Program-made: the position numbers and the translations under genes | Shown here: piece by piece, positions 46,157 to 55,192 of the stretch | Layout: each line of letters begins with the position of its first letter | Numbering within the stretch: position 1 is the first letter of the stretch | Source of the DNA: Dyadobacter sp. CECT 9275 | GTDB taxonomy: Bacteria > Bacteroidota > Bacteroidia > Cytophagales > Spirosomataceae | Assembly (NCBI RefSeq): GCF_907164905.1 | Contig: NZ_CAJRAF010000001.1 | Coordinates: 469,001 to 533,000, forward strand | Length of the DNA: 64,000 bases | Reading direction: 5' to 3' | The notes under the pieces: model-generated | What the model was told of the DNA's origin: nothing | What the model saw: the letters and a program-made list of their open reading frames with translations, nothing else | The model's database searches: none

Positions 46157-46768
46157 TCAATTTTCAGCTTCCTTAAGTAGTAGGTCGATAGCGGAAAAAG
46201 TGGCTGCGGCACTATCGATAATTTCCGCTTCTGAATGCGTTGTTACCGCAAATTCACATAATGCTGCAATGAACGACTTCCATCTGCTACCGGTTTCGGG
46301 CCCGTATCCTTTGAAAAAGGACGCCCCGTTTGTAGCATCCAGTGCCAGGTTTTTTTGCACATGTTTGTAAATCAACCTTCCGCCAAGTGTAGAACCTTCC
46401 ACTACATAGAGGATACCGAGTGCTTCGGCCAAGTTTTGAGGAAGAAAGGTTGCGGGACTAAGACTATGTATGGAAACAAGGGACAGGCCCGTTTGGGAGA
46501 GGTCGTCAATTATGAGGTGAGATTTTCTCCTTCTGTTGATTTCCGGGATCATGTACTGTACTTTTTCGAACACAGTTAGTTCAACCCCTTTTACAACTCT
46601 ATACATTGCCATCAGGTATCGCTGATAGGTGGCTATGGTAATCCCTGAATCCAAAATGGCTTTGGATAATGTATTTTCTTCTAATAACTTGTGTTGGAGG
46701 CTGGTTTTTAGCCGGAGATTTTGCAGGAATAATTCAGATACTTCATGCGAAATCGTCAATTCATTCAT
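46157..46768 (-). CDS. bphO: Biliverdin-forming heme oxygenase
   Basis: 203 aa helical heme oxygenase. The proximal His is H26 in LKTSLQHKLLE and the distal-helix motif is LYVVEGSTLGGRLIYKH. It opens heme to biliverdin, the chromophore required by the phytochrome encoded 8 bp downstream. This heme oxygenase-phytochrome pairing is well known in bacteria. About 335 bp of upstream sequence separates it from the divergent fourth sulfatase gene. Confidence 0.93.
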   Translation of the reverse strand: MNELTISHEVSELFLQNLRLKTSLQHKLLEENTLSKAILDSGITIATYQRYLMAMYRVVKGVELTVFEKVQYMIPEINRRRKSHLIIDDLSQTGLSLVSIHSLSPATFLPQNLAEALGILYVVEGSTLGGRLIYKHVQKNLALDATNGASFFKGYGPETGSRWKSFIAALCEFAVTTHSEAEIIDSAAATFSAIDLLLKEAEN

Positions 46769-47145
46769 AGAGCAGGTACTTAAACTTTATCTGATCTGGT
46801 TTTTTTAAAAAATTGTACCACCGAATTCGTTGCTCCTGCAAGATTGCGGCAGGGCATCTGTTCTCCCGGTTGAATGAAATTATAAATATTTCATTCAGAG
46901 ATCATACAGAACCTTCAAAATAAGACATCTTTTACTGAAAATTTCCGGAGCAGGTACCTGCAGAGTCTTATCTTTAAGGCTGTACTCCTCAGGAGTGAAT
47001 CAAAATAATATCCCTTTTGGCAGTAACATCTCATTCAAAAGTGCTTAAAGTTTGTATATGTTGACAATATTTCTTTGCTTTGTCTATATATTAAATAGAC
47101 TATTTGGTTTGCGACGTTAAAAATTTAACATCAGATATTTTTTAT
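46769..47145. other. Non-coding divergent region between bphO and sulfatase
   Basis: No gene beyond an N-terminal frame extension of the sulfatase that I reject. A short inverted repeat, GTCTAT and ATAGAC with 7-nt spacer (47082-47100), lies 45 bp before the sulfatase start and could be an operator or part of the promoter. No regulator is identifiable. Confidence 0.45.
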
Positions 47146-48717
47146 ATGATTGCTTTCTCTTTAAAGAAAATCCGCCTCTCTTTTATTTTGGTTGTCCTGA
47201 TGGCCCTGTTATCGCAGCACGTGCTGGCCGATGGAGAAAAAAAGTTTCCCGCAAAACCGAACATAATTTTTATTTTTTCCGATGATCATGCTTATCAGGC
47301 TATCAGTGCTTACGGCGGCAAACTGATGCAGACACCCAACATTGACCGGATTGCAAAAGAAGGCGCTTTGTTTGCCAATGCCCTCGTAACCAACTCGATA
47401 TGTGGCCCAAGCCGCGCTACGCTGTTGACAGGAAAGTACAGCCACATGAACGGCTATAAAAGGAATGACAGGACCAAATTTGATACAGGCCAGGTGCTGT
47501 TATCCAAGGCAATGCAGCAAAATGGCTATCAGACCGCCTGGATCGGTAAAATGCATCTGAACAGCCTCCCTATTGGCTTTGACTACTGGAATGTACTTCC
47601 CGGGCAGGGGCACTACTATAACCCTGATTTCATAAGCCAGCCCAGTGATACCACCCGGTATACCGGTTATGTATCGGACCTGATCACCCGTTTTTCAATA
47701 AACTGGCTTGACAAAAGGGATAACTCAAAGCCTTTTTTCCTGATCGTAGGGCATAAAGCTACGCACCGCGAATGGCTCCCAGACTTGCAGGACCTTGGCG
47801 CTTTTGATGCGAAGGACTTTCCGTTACCAGCCACATTCTATGATGATTACAAAGGCAGAAGTGCGGCTCTGACGCAGGATATGACGATCGACAAAACCAT
47901 GCGGCTTACCGAGGATCTTAAGGTCAATGTGAATTATGAAAAAAATCCTATCTACAAAAGATTTACCCCGGAGCAAAAGAAGGTTTTTAAAGCTTATTAT
48001 GATAAGATATCTCAGGATTTTGAGGCCAGAAAACTTTCGGGAAAGGCACTGATAGAATGGAAATACCAGCGCTACCTCAAAGATTATTTGTCTGTGGCGA
48101 AATCGCTGGACCGCAACATAGGTACCTTGCTCGATTATCTTGATAAAAGCGGGCTGGCAAAGAATACGGTCGTTATCTATGCTTCCGACCAAGGATTTTA
48201 CCTGGGTGAACATGGTTGGTTCGACAAACGGTTTATCTACGAAGAGTCACTTAAAACGCCCTTTGTTATTCGTTATCCCGGTGTGATTAAGCCAGGAACA
48301 AAAGTAAACGAACTGATGTCGAATATCGACTGGGCACCTACCGTGATAGACATTGCGGGGGGCAAGGTACCCGCCGTGATGCAGGGTACATCTTTCCTTC
48401 CCCTTGTGGCAGGATCCAAAACGGCCAGAACGCCCTGGCGAAAAGAAGCGTATTATCACTATTATGAATTCCCAGAACCGCACAGCGTTCATCCTCACTT
48501 TGGAATCCGGACGGGCCGGTATAAGCTGGCATATTTTTACCAGGGAGCCGATTCATGGGAGCTGTACGACCTTGAAAAGGATCCATCCGAGCTAAAAAAT
48601 ATATATGGTACAAAGGGGACGGAGAAATTAACGGCTGATCTGAAGGTGAATCTGAAAAACCTCATGACCGCCTACAAGGATACAGAGGCATTAAAAATAC
48701 TGGAGTCAATAAAATAG
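47146..48717 (+). CDS. Exported sulfatase (CGPSR-type)
   Basis: 523 aa type I sulfatase. The start at the internal ATG (47146) is preferred because it gives a normal signal peptide; the frame also runs back to a TTG at 47104. Active-site elements: PNIIFIFSDDHAYQ metal motif, CGPSR (C86 from this start) with ATLLTG, GKMHLNS, YASDQGFYLGEHGW and FDKRFIYEESLKTPF, the last typical of a choline-sulfatase/heparan-type subgroup. The lipoprotein formylglycine-generating enzyme follows 18 bp downstream, so enzyme and maturase are co-transcribed. Confidence 0.92.
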   Translation: MIAFSLKKIRLSFILVVLMALLSQHVLADGEKKFPAKPNIIFIFSDDHAYQAISAYGGKLMQTPNIDRIAKEGALFANALVTNSICGPSRATLLTGKYSHMNGYKRNDRTKFDTGQVLLSKAMQQNGYQTAWIGKMHLNSLPIGFDYWNVLPGQGHYYNPDFISQPSDTTRYTGYVSDLITRFSINWLDKRDNSKPFFLIVGHKATHREWLPDLQDLGAFDAKDFPLPATFYDDYKGRSAALTQDMTIDKTMRLTEDLKVNVNYEKNPIYKRFTPEQKKVFKAYYDKISQDFEARKLSGKALIEWKYQRYLKDYLSVAKSLDRNIGTLLDYLDKSGLAKNTVVIYASDQGFYLGEHGWFDKRFIYEESLKTPFVIRYPGVIKPGTKVNELMSNIDWAPTVIDIAGGKVPAVMQGTSFLPLVAGSKTARTPWRKEAYYHYYEFPEPHSVHPHFGIRTGRYKLAYFYQGADSWELYDLEKDPSELKNIYGTKGTEKLTADLKVNLKNLMTAYKDTEALKILESIK

Positions 48718-48735
48718 TTAACAGGACATAGTAAA

Positions 48736-49833
48736 GTGGTAAATTTTCAATTGAAAGGAAGGTTTTTGTATGTAATGATGCTGATTGGAGTGGGTTATGT
48801 ACAGCTAAGCTGCCAGGGTAAACAAACGGCGGAGGAGAAAAGGAAGGCAGACAGCCTTGCACATTGCATAGCAGACGGTATCCCTTCCAGGGCAGCGGCC
48901 ATATCAGGTGTTTCAAATATAGCAGCGGGGAAAACGGATACCTCCAACATGGTATGGATAGCAGGGGGCTCCTTTTTAATGGGCTCCGACGAATTTCCTG
49001 ACTCCAGGCCGCTCCACCAGGTCTCTGTGGATGGTTTCTGGATGGATAAAACGGAGGTAACCAACGCAGAATTCGCCAGATTTGTGAAGGCTACCCACTA
49101 CAAAACCGTAGCGGAACGCCCCTTGAATCCGGCCGATTATCCGGGAGTCCCCGCAGACAAGCTGGTTCCCGGGTCAGCGGTTTTTACGCCAACCAGCGGT
49201 CCGGTTTCCCTGGAAAATCCGCTACAGTGGTGGAGTTATGTGGCTGGTGCGAACTGGGCTCATCCTGAGGGGCCGGGCAGCTCAGCCAAAGGGCGCGAAA
49301 ACCTGCCGGTAGTACATGTCTCTTATGAAGATGCAGCTGCCTATGCCAGGTGGGCTGGCAAACGGCTGCCTTCGGAAGCCGAATGGGAATTTGCTGCACA
49401 GGGAGGAAAGGGCAACCATACCTATTACTGGGGCGATCAGCTGAAGCCGGGTAATAAATGGGTTGCCAATATATATCAGGGTAACTTTCCTGACAACAAT
49501 ACAAAAGAAGATGGTTATCTTGCCGCTGCACCAGTAAAAACCTTTCCCGCCAATCCCTATGGCTTGTACGATATGGATGGCAACGTATGGGAATGGTGTG
49601 AAGACTTGTATCGTCCCGATTACTATAAAAACAGTGCGCGCAGTAATCCCAAGGGGCCCGAGGATAGTTATGATCCTGATGAGCCAGGTGCTGTAAAAAG
49701 GGTGCAGCGGGGAGGATCCTTCCTCTGCAGCGACCAGTACTGTATTCGTTACAAGGCAGGAAGCAGAGGAAAGGGAGAGGTAACCAGCGGAAGTAATAAC
49801 CTGGGTTTCCGCTGTGTTGCATCTGCCAAATGA
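48736..49833 (+). CDS. Lipoprotein formylglycine-generating enzyme (sulfatase maturase)
   Basis: 365 aa SUMF1/FGE-type protein that converts the sulfatase Cys to formylglycine with O2. GTG start; the N-terminal hydrophobic segment ends in the lipobox QLSC (C26), so the enzyme is exported and anchored. The FGE fold spans about 72-365: VWIAGGSFLMGSD, KRLPSEAEWEFAA, DMDGNVWEWCEDLY. The catalytic pair is C331 and C336, in RGGSFLCSDQYCIRYK, with the same five-residue spacing as the active cysteines of characterised FGEs. It follows sulfatase 4 by 18 bp. Confidence 0.9.
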   Translation: MVNFQLKGRFLYVMMLIGVGYVQLSCQGKQTAEEKRKADSLAHCIADGIPSRAAAISGVSNIAAGKTDTSNMVWIAGGSFLMGSDEFPDSRPLHQVSVDGFWMDKTEVTNAEFARFVKATHYKTVAERPLNPADYPGVPADKLVPGSAVFTPTSGPVSLENPLQWWSYVAGANWAHPEGPGSSAKGRENLPVVHVSYEDAAAYARWAGKRLPSEAEWEFAAQGGKGNHTYYWGDQLKPGNKWVANIYQGNFPDNNTKEDGYLAAAPVKTFPANPYGLYDMDGNVWEWCEDLYRPDYYKNSARSNPKGPEDSYDPDEPGAVKRVQRGGSFLCSDQYCIRYKAGSRGKGEVTSGSNNLGFRCVASAK

Positions 49834-49861
49834 AGCTACTTGAAACCGGAGTTTTTGAAGT

Positions 49862-50413
49862 ATGAGTTATCCATTTTTAACGATTCCCGGACTTGCCAGC
49901 TCCGGTCCGCAACATTGGCAGAGTATTTGGGAGCAGCAGTATCCGCAGTATTTTGGTCGTATAGAACAGGATAATTGGGACTGGCCGGTTAAAACAGAGT
50001 GGGTTGGCAGGTTACAGGAGGAAATTTCCCGCCTTAACGGCCCGGCCTATCTGGTAGCCCATAGTATGGGTTGTATGACGGTGGCACACTGGGCGCAGGA
50101 ATATTCTTCCGGGTACATCAAAGGAGCTTTGCTGGTAGCACCTGCTGATGTGGAGTTGTCCAAAAGGCTCAATTTTGTAGTCGGCTTTAAACCGGTTCCG
50201 ATCACCAAGCTACCATTCAGAAGCTTGGTGGTGGCGAGTACCAATGATATGTACGCATCGATTGAGCGCTCCAGGAAATTTGCAGATGACTGGGGAAGTG
50301 AGTTTGTAAATCTGGGAAGGAAAGGGCATATCAACGCAGTATCGGGCCTTGGGGATTGGCAGGAAGGAAAAACGATTCTCCAGGATTTCAGTGGAATTAA
50401 TTTTGCATTTTGA
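49862..50413 (+). CDS. RBBP9/YdeN-type serine hydrolase
   Basis: 183 aa small alpha/beta hydrolase. Starts MSYPFLTIPGLASSGPQHWQ, typical of the RBBP9/YdeN family; nucleophile S68 in VAHSMGCM; Asp after ASTNDMY and His in GRKGHINA complete the triad. Cytoplasmic (no signal). 28 bp after the FGE gene. Substrate unknown. Confidence 0.88.
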   Translation: MSYPFLTIPGLASSGPQHWQSIWEQQYPQYFGRIEQDNWDWPVKTEWVGRLQEEISRLNGPAYLVAHSMGCMTVAHWAQEYSSGYIKGALLVAPADVELSKRLNFVVGFKPVPITKLPFRSLVVASTNDMYASIERSRKFADDWGSEFVNLGRKGHINAVSGLGDWQEGKTILQDFSGINFAF

Positions 50414-50533
50414 GATATTCGGGCTCAGGGATTCTGGAAGTACCGGTTCTGAGCCATATTGAACAATTTTACATTTAGAAATCTGTTTAACATATTACAA
50501 TCCAATACTACACTTTTAACTGGTTTTACAATT

Positions 50534-51142
50534 ATGAAGAAATTATTTGTATTCGCGCTGGCTGGTTTATTGTTTCATTCAGCTGTTATAGCGGGCGGAG
50601 ATGTTCCGAAAGCGGCTGATAAAACCGTACAGGTTGATACCAAGAGCAGTTCGGTTGTCTGGAATGCTAAAAAGGTAACCGGAACGCACGCAGGAACGGT
50701 ACCCATTTCGAGTGGTTCTCTGATCGTCAATAAAACGAAACTGAAAGGGGGGACTTTTGTAATGGACTTGAAATCCCTGACGGTAACGGACCTTAAGGAT
50801 GCAGATTCCAATGGAAAGTTAACCAATCATTTGAAGAGCGATGACTTCTTCTCTGTTGAAAAACATCCGCAGGCAAAGTTGGTGGTGACCTCCGTTACTC
50901 CCACCGGTGGAGATACTTATGATGTAACAGGAGACCTGACCATCAAGGGAATTACGAACCAGGTGAAATTCCCTGCAACGGTGAAGGCCGCCGGGAAGAA
51001 ATTAACCGCTGATGCGAAAATTACCATCGACCGCACCAAGTACGATATCAAGTTCAGATCTACCAATTTCTTCGAAAATCTTGGCGATAAGGCTATCAGC
51101 AATGATTTTGTGCTGGATGTAAATCTGGTTGCCAACCTGTAA
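50534..51142 (+). CDS. YceI-family periplasmic protein
   Basis: 202 aa lipid-binding-type beta-barrel protein. Start chosen at 50534, since MKKLFVFALAGLLFHSAVIAGG is a clean signal peptide; the frame also reads from a TTG at 50459. YceI features: SSVVWNAKKVTGTHAG, KGGTFVMDLKSLTVTDL, LKSDDFFSVEKHPQAKLV, and TIDRTKYDIKFRSTNFFENLGDKAI. The fold binds isoprenoid lipids in characterised members. A terminator follows at 51162. Confidence 0.9.
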   Translation: MKKLFVFALAGLLFHSAVIAGGDVPKAADKTVQVDTKSSSVVWNAKKVTGTHAGTVPISSGSLIVNKTKLKGGTFVMDLKSLTVTDLKDADSNGKLTNHLKSDDFFSVEKHPQAKLVVTSVTPTGGDTYDVTGDLTIKGITNQVKFPATVKAAGKKLTADAKITIDRTKYDIKFRSTNFFENLGDKAISNDFVLDVNLVANL

Positions 51143-51161
51143 AGAACATCATGACGTAATG

Positions 51162-51196
51162 AAGTCCGGGTCGTGCATAGGGCCCGGACTTTTTTC
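51162..51196 (+). terminator. Rho-independent terminator after the YceI gene
   Basis: AAGTCCGGG pairs exactly with CCCGGACTT around a 12-nt loop, with a TTTTTT run after the stem. It ends the 47.1-51.1 kb unit. Confidence 0.85.
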
Positions 51197-51579
51197 ATAT
51201 CTGATGGGTATGACCGGTAAATGTAATGAGGCCCTGGTTTTTTTAAATACCGGCCCGCTATTTGGCAATTCCTCCTTTTTTGAGTCGGATGATTAATGTC
51301 TTAGTTTTACTAATTTATTGTAGGTCAAATCATTAAAGCCATTATATTGCCCCCTGATACTTTAAAAACACTTGCTACAGGGTATTTTTCTTTGCGGATA
51401 ACATTAAAATTACACGCCTTTTTTCTTTTATAAATCTGAACAGGCAGGTTAGTACAGGATAGTCTGGTGAAGTATTTTAGGAATTTTTGGATATTATTTT
51501 CAGCTTTTTTAAGAGTATGGTATTCAGAAATATCCTTTGTTAGAGCTAAATAAGTTTCACCTGGATCCTAAACCAATAA
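51197..51579. other. Non-coding region before the DUF1080 gene
   Basis: 383 bp, AT-rich, no open frame of coding character. It is the likely promoter region of the 51.6-kb cluster; no clear -7/-33 pair or operator was found. Confidence 0.45.
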
Positions 51580-52356
51580 ATGTTTTTAAAGATGAATTTC
51601 AGATTTATGAAAGCCGGGGTTTTGCTGGCATTTGGGTTAATTGTTTCAAGCCAGATATCCTGTGTTGCCCAGAAAAAGGGGAAAGATGGTTTTGTGAAGA
51701 TTTTTGATGGAAAATCGCTGAAAGGCTGGGAGGGGGATACCAAATACTGGCGTGCAGAAGAAGGTAGCCTGGTAGGTGAAATTACACCGGAAACTGTACT
51801 TAAAACCAATTCCTTCATTGTCTGGCAGGGCGGAGAACCGGGAGATTTTGAATTAAAAGGAGAGTTTAAGATTACCGAAAAGGGAAATTCTGGTATAAAC
51901 TATCGCAGTGATAAACTGACCGATATACCGAATGCTTTGCGCGGTTACCAGGCGGATATTGACGGTGCTAATAACTATACCGGACAGAATTACGAGGAAA
52001 GGAAAAGGACTACACTGGCCTATCGCGGGGAAATAGTTACAGTAAATGATCCGACTGACAAATCCAAAGAAGCGTTCGGGGCCAATCTGAAAAATAACGC
52101 CTGGCTGGGCAGAACAGTGACTGGTTCGCTGGGAACCTCCGCCGAGTTGAAAGCAAAAATCAAAAGCGGAGACTGGAATGAGTTTCATCTCGTTATTAAA
52201 GGGAACCGCCTGCAGCATTACATCAACGGAGTTCTGATGAGCGATGTCACCGACAATGATTCTGTGAACAGTAAGGCAAAGGGCTTTTTAGGATTTCAGG
52301 TCCATGTGGGCCCGCCGATGAAAGTACAGTACCGAAATATTCGGATTAAACAATAA
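51580..52356 (+). CDS. DUF1080 (3-keto-disaccharide hydrolase-like) exported protein
   Basis: 258 aa jelly-roll protein, exported by a signal ending in a lipobox-like SSQISC. The motif FVKIFDGKSLKGWEGD followed by W and GNSGINYRSD is diagnostic of DUF1080. Members of this fold are described as 3-keto-glycoside-cleaving enzymes (elimination next to a 3-keto group). Here it opens a cluster that also contains a Gfo/Idh/MocA dehydrogenase and several TIM-barrel isomerases, matching that pathway. Start at 51580 or at Met5 (51592); both keep the signal. Confidence 0.85.
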   Translation: MFLKMNFRFMKAGVLLAFGLIVSSQISCVAQKKGKDGFVKIFDGKSLKGWEGDTKYWRAEEGSLVGEITPETVLKTNSFIVWQGGEPGDFELKGEFKITEKGNSGINYRSDKLTDIPNALRGYQADIDGANNYTGQNYEERKRTTLAYRGEIVTVNDPTDKSKEAFGANLKNNAWLGRTVTGSLGTSAELKAKIKSGDWNEFHLVIKGNRLQHYINGVLMSDVTDNDSVNSKAKGFLGFQVHVGPPMKVQYRNIRIKQ

Positions 52357-52376
52357 TTTTCTGATTTTTAAATAAG

Positions 52377-52401
52377 AGCTACTGATTACAAGTCAGTAGC
52401 T
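52377..52401. other. Short intercistronic hairpin
   Basis: AGCTACTGA and TCAGTAGCT form a 9-bp perfect stem with a 7-nt loop, followed by AATTTCTTTT, 15 bp before the next start codon. Could be a weak terminator or a processing site. Confidence 0.4.
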
Positions 52402-52415
52402 AATTTCTTTTAAAA

Positions 52416-53276
52416 ATGAATAAAATAGGATTCAATGTACTTGCCTGGACAGCTGCTGTATCTGACGATGTTTTTCCGATTATAGACAGGCTCAAGGGTA
52501 TCGGATATGATGGGGTGGAGTTTTATCTTGGCTCCCCGGATGCAGCCGCCTACCGGCGTATGGGAAACTATACCCAAGAGCTTGGCCTGGAAACAACTGC
52601 AGTAATTACCGTCGGAAAGGAGGATAATCCGGTAAGCGAATCGGCAGAAATCCGGGCAAAAGCCGTTGACAAAATCAAATGGGCGGTGGATCGTGCGCAT
52701 GACCTGAACGCAAAAATTATCTGTGGTCCTTTTCATTCTGCTCACACCATTTTTGTTAACCGCCCGGCTACCGACAGCGAATATGCGTTGGCGGGAGAAG
52801 TACTGCATGTAGCCGGAGAATATGCAGCTCAGGCAGGTGTGGTTTTCGCTCTGGAGGCCTTGAACCGCTTTGAATGTTATCTGTGCAATACCACTGTTCA
52901 GCTTAAAAAACTGGTGGAAGCTGCAGGTCACCCGAATGTTCGGGCTATGTTTGATACACATCATGCCAATATTGAAGAAAAGAACTACCTGTCTGCAATA
53001 GAAACCATTTCACCGTATCTGGCTCATGTGCATATCAGTGAAAATGACAGAGGCACGCCGGGTGACGGACAGGTGTTGTGGGATGACGCATTTTCGGCCC
53101 TTGCCAAAGTAAACTATCGGGGATGGCTTACCATAGAGGCATTTTCGCGGAATGACCCTGACTTTGCGAATGCGATCGGTGTTTGGCGCGAATTCTCAGA
53201 TCCATGGGATATAGCTGAAAAGGGATACCGGTTTATCAGGGAAATGAGTGAGAAACATGGATTGGTTAAGAGTTAA
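52416..53276 (+). CDS. Ketose 3-epimerase-type sugar isomerase (TIM barrel)
   Basis: 286 aa barrel of the sugar phosphate isomerase/epimerase superfamily. Segments FALEALNRFECYLCNT, MFDTHHANIEE, HVHISENDRGTPG and WLTIEAF match the D-tagatose/D-allulose 3-epimerase pattern, with metal ligands E147, D180, H206 and E241. These act on free ketoses or keto-sugars, and related barrel enzymes hydrate 3-keto-glucal intermediates. It lies 59 bp after the DUF1080 gene. Confidence 0.85.
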   Translation: MNKIGFNVLAWTAAVSDDVFPIIDRLKGIGYDGVEFYLGSPDAAAYRRMGNYTQELGLETTAVITVGKEDNPVSESAEIRAKAVDKIKWAVDRAHDLNAKIICGPFHSAHTIFVNRPATDSEYALAGEVLHVAGEYAAQAGVVFALEALNRFECYLCNTTVQLKKLVEAAGHPNVRAMFDTHHANIEEKNYLSAIETISPYLAHVHISENDRGTPGDGQVLWDDAFSALAKVNYRGWLTIEAFSRNDPDFANAIGVWREFSDPWDIAEKGYRFIREMSEKHGLVKS

Positions 53277-53308
53277 GAGTTAAAAATTAAGAGTTAACAG
53301 TTAAAAGT
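53265..53308. repeat. GAGTTAA-type short tandem repeat overlapping a stop codon
   Basis: About six imperfect copies of a GTTAAGA/GTTAAAA heptamer; the first copy includes the stop codon of the epimerase gene. It contains GAGTTAACAGTT (53291-53302), the exact reverse complement of AACTGTTAACTC in the 37.6-kb array. Confidence 0.6.
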
Positions 53309-53333
53309 GATGGTAATGGGTTGACCTTTACCA

Positions 53334-54182
53334 ATGAAACCTAATCACAAGCAAATGTCAGAAAAGCTCCCATTTCGTTTTGGCTCTGAGGTGTATACCT
53401 GGTTTATGAGTAATAATGGTGAAACGCATAAAGGCCGCTTGGGCCATATGATCGAAATCATCGCAAAGGCCGGCTTTACAGGTATCCAGCCTATTTTTAC
53501 CTGGATGGGCGATCTGGTTAATCCTGATCTCCTTGAAGCGAAATTGAAGGAACAGGGTATCGGGCTTGCGGCACTCGCACTGGCTCTTGACTGGAACGAA
53601 ACGGAGGAAACGGAAAGAGAGCGTGAAGTGGCGGACCATGCAATAAGCGTTCTTCAGAGATTTCCGGGAGCGGTTCTTAACACGGTTCAGATTCCTTCCG
53701 GGCGTCATGATCTTGCGGAACGACAAAAGCGACTTGTGAGGATTGTCAATGCAGTTTCCAAAAGAGCGGCTGACAAAGGAGTGGCCTGCAGTTACCATCC
53801 CAACTCTCCTCATTCTTCCATCATCCGTACCGAGGAAGATTACCGCATTGTGCTCGAATCGTTGGATAGCACGGTTACGGGTTGGACACCTGACGTGGGG
53901 CATATCATCAACGGGGGGATGGATCCTCTTTCCAAAATGAAGGAATATCAGTCGCTGATCAATCATGTACATTATAAAGACTGGGACGGAAATCCTGAAT
54001 TCACGCTGATGGGCAAAGGGAAAGTAGATCTTTTGGGGGTAACGCAATGGCTGAAGGATATCAACTATTCCGGTTGGATCATCTGTGAAGATGAAGGAGA
54101 AGAAGCACTGGAAGATCCTGATTTCGTTACGCTTCACGACGGCAGATGGATCCAACAAGATCTGATTCCGGCATTAAAATAA
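53334..54182 (+). CDS. Sugar phosphate isomerase/epimerase family TIM-barrel protein
   Basis: 282 aa Xylose-isomerase-like barrel. Opening FRFGSEVYTWFMSNNGETHKGRL and late VGHIINGGMDP, HVHYKDWDG and WIICEDEGEE are the family's metal-ligand and catalytic segments. The short start at Met8 (53355) is an alternative. Second of three such barrels in this cluster. It probably works on a keto-sugar intermediate; exact reaction unknown. Confidence 0.83.
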   Translation: MKPNHKQMSEKLPFRFGSEVYTWFMSNNGETHKGRLGHMIEIIAKAGFTGIQPIFTWMGDLVNPDLLEAKLKEQGIGLAALALALDWNETEETEREREVADHAISVLQRFPGAVLNTVQIPSGRHDLAERQKRLVRIVNAVSKRAADKGVACSYHPNSPHSSIIRTEEDYRIVLESLDSTVTGWTPDVGHIINGGMDPLSKMKEYQSLINHVHYKDWDGNPEFTLMGKGKVDLLGVTQWLKDINYSGWIICEDEGEEALEDPDFVTLHDGRWIQQDLIPALK

Positions 54183-54260
54183 TGACCCGGGCATCCTGTA
54201 TCAGAATGGTGTCCGTTAATTCCAAAGCCAAGAGAATCTCCAAAGTTATCAGTTGTAAAG

Positions 54261-55079
54261 ATGCCTGTTATAAAAACCAACGGAATACAATTTCATTATG
54301 AAGAGCGGGTTTCGGGGAATGCACCGGACGACATACCCTTGCTCCTGATCATGGGAATAACTGCTCCGGGTACTGTCTGGAATGTCCATGTGGCCGACTG
54401 GCAGCATCATTTCCGCTGTATTGTTGGGGACAACCGCGGTGTTGGCTTTACTGATAAACCGGCAGGCCCTTATTCCACCGAGCAAATGGCAGATGACTAT
54501 GCCGGTTTGCTGGATGCCATCCATGTAGAAAAGGTGCGGGTAGTGGGATGTTCAATGGGCAGCACCATTGCCCAGCAGTTGGCCATCCGCCACCCCGAGA
54601 AGGTACAGTCGCTTGTGTTGATGTGCCCCTGGGCAAGATGTGACAATTACGCAAAAGGATTGTTTCAGCATATTATGAACGCCAAAGCACGGTTCAGGCC
54701 GGAGGAATTTAGTTTATACATACAGCTGCTGATTTTTTCGAAGTCGTCCTGGGATAATAGTGAAAAACATAACGAGCTGGAAAACGGCAGGAGACAAGAT
54801 GCATTTGGTGCATTTCCACAGCCACTTCATGGGCTCGAAGGCCAGGCTGCCGCTTGTATCACCCACAATGCACTGGACGACCTTGGGAAGATTGATAAAC
54901 CCACGCTGGTCATCGGAGGGCGCGAGGATATTTTTACTCCCGCCTGGATGGCCGAAGAGGTGGCAAATGGTATACCCGGAGCCGAAATATTCCTTTATCC
55001 GAAACTCGGTCATGCGTTTCATTTTGAAGATACGGATGATTTTAATCCAAGGGTAAGGAATTGGTTATTAGCTCACTAG
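54261..55079 (+). CDS. Alpha/beta hydrolase
   Basis: 272 aa hydrolase with the nucleophile elbow GCSMGST (Ser about 98), Asp in GREDIFTPAWM and His in KLGHAFHFE. Cytoplasmic, no signal. It resembles 3-oxoadipate enol-lactonase and esterase-like members of the family, so lactone or ester cleavage is plausible. It is 78 bp after the isomerase gene. Confidence 0.85.
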   Translation: MPVIKTNGIQFHYEERVSGNAPDDIPLLLIMGITAPGTVWNVHVADWQHHFRCIVGDNRGVGFTDKPAGPYSTEQMADDYAGLLDAIHVEKVRVVGCSMGSTIAQQLAIRHPEKVQSLVLMCPWARCDNYAKGLFQHIMNAKARFRPEEFSLYIQLLIFSKSSWDNSEKHNELENGRRQDAFGAFPQPLHGLEGQAAACITHNALDDLGKIDKPTLVIGGREDIFTPAWMAEEVANGIPGAEIFLYPKLGHAFHFEDTDDFNPRVRNWLLAH

Positions 55080-55192
55080 GCTTTTTTTACAAGCCAAACG
55101 GAATAAAAACGGAATAAAAACGGATGCCGAACGCCCTTTTTTGAGTAGGACAATATTTTTATTTAATACAAAATAACGAAGAGTTCCGCCGG

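Noticed and set aside
47104..47145. TTG-initiated extension of the fourth sulfatase
   Set aside because: The extra 14 residues precede a good signal peptide starting at the internal ATG; normal export needs the shorter form.
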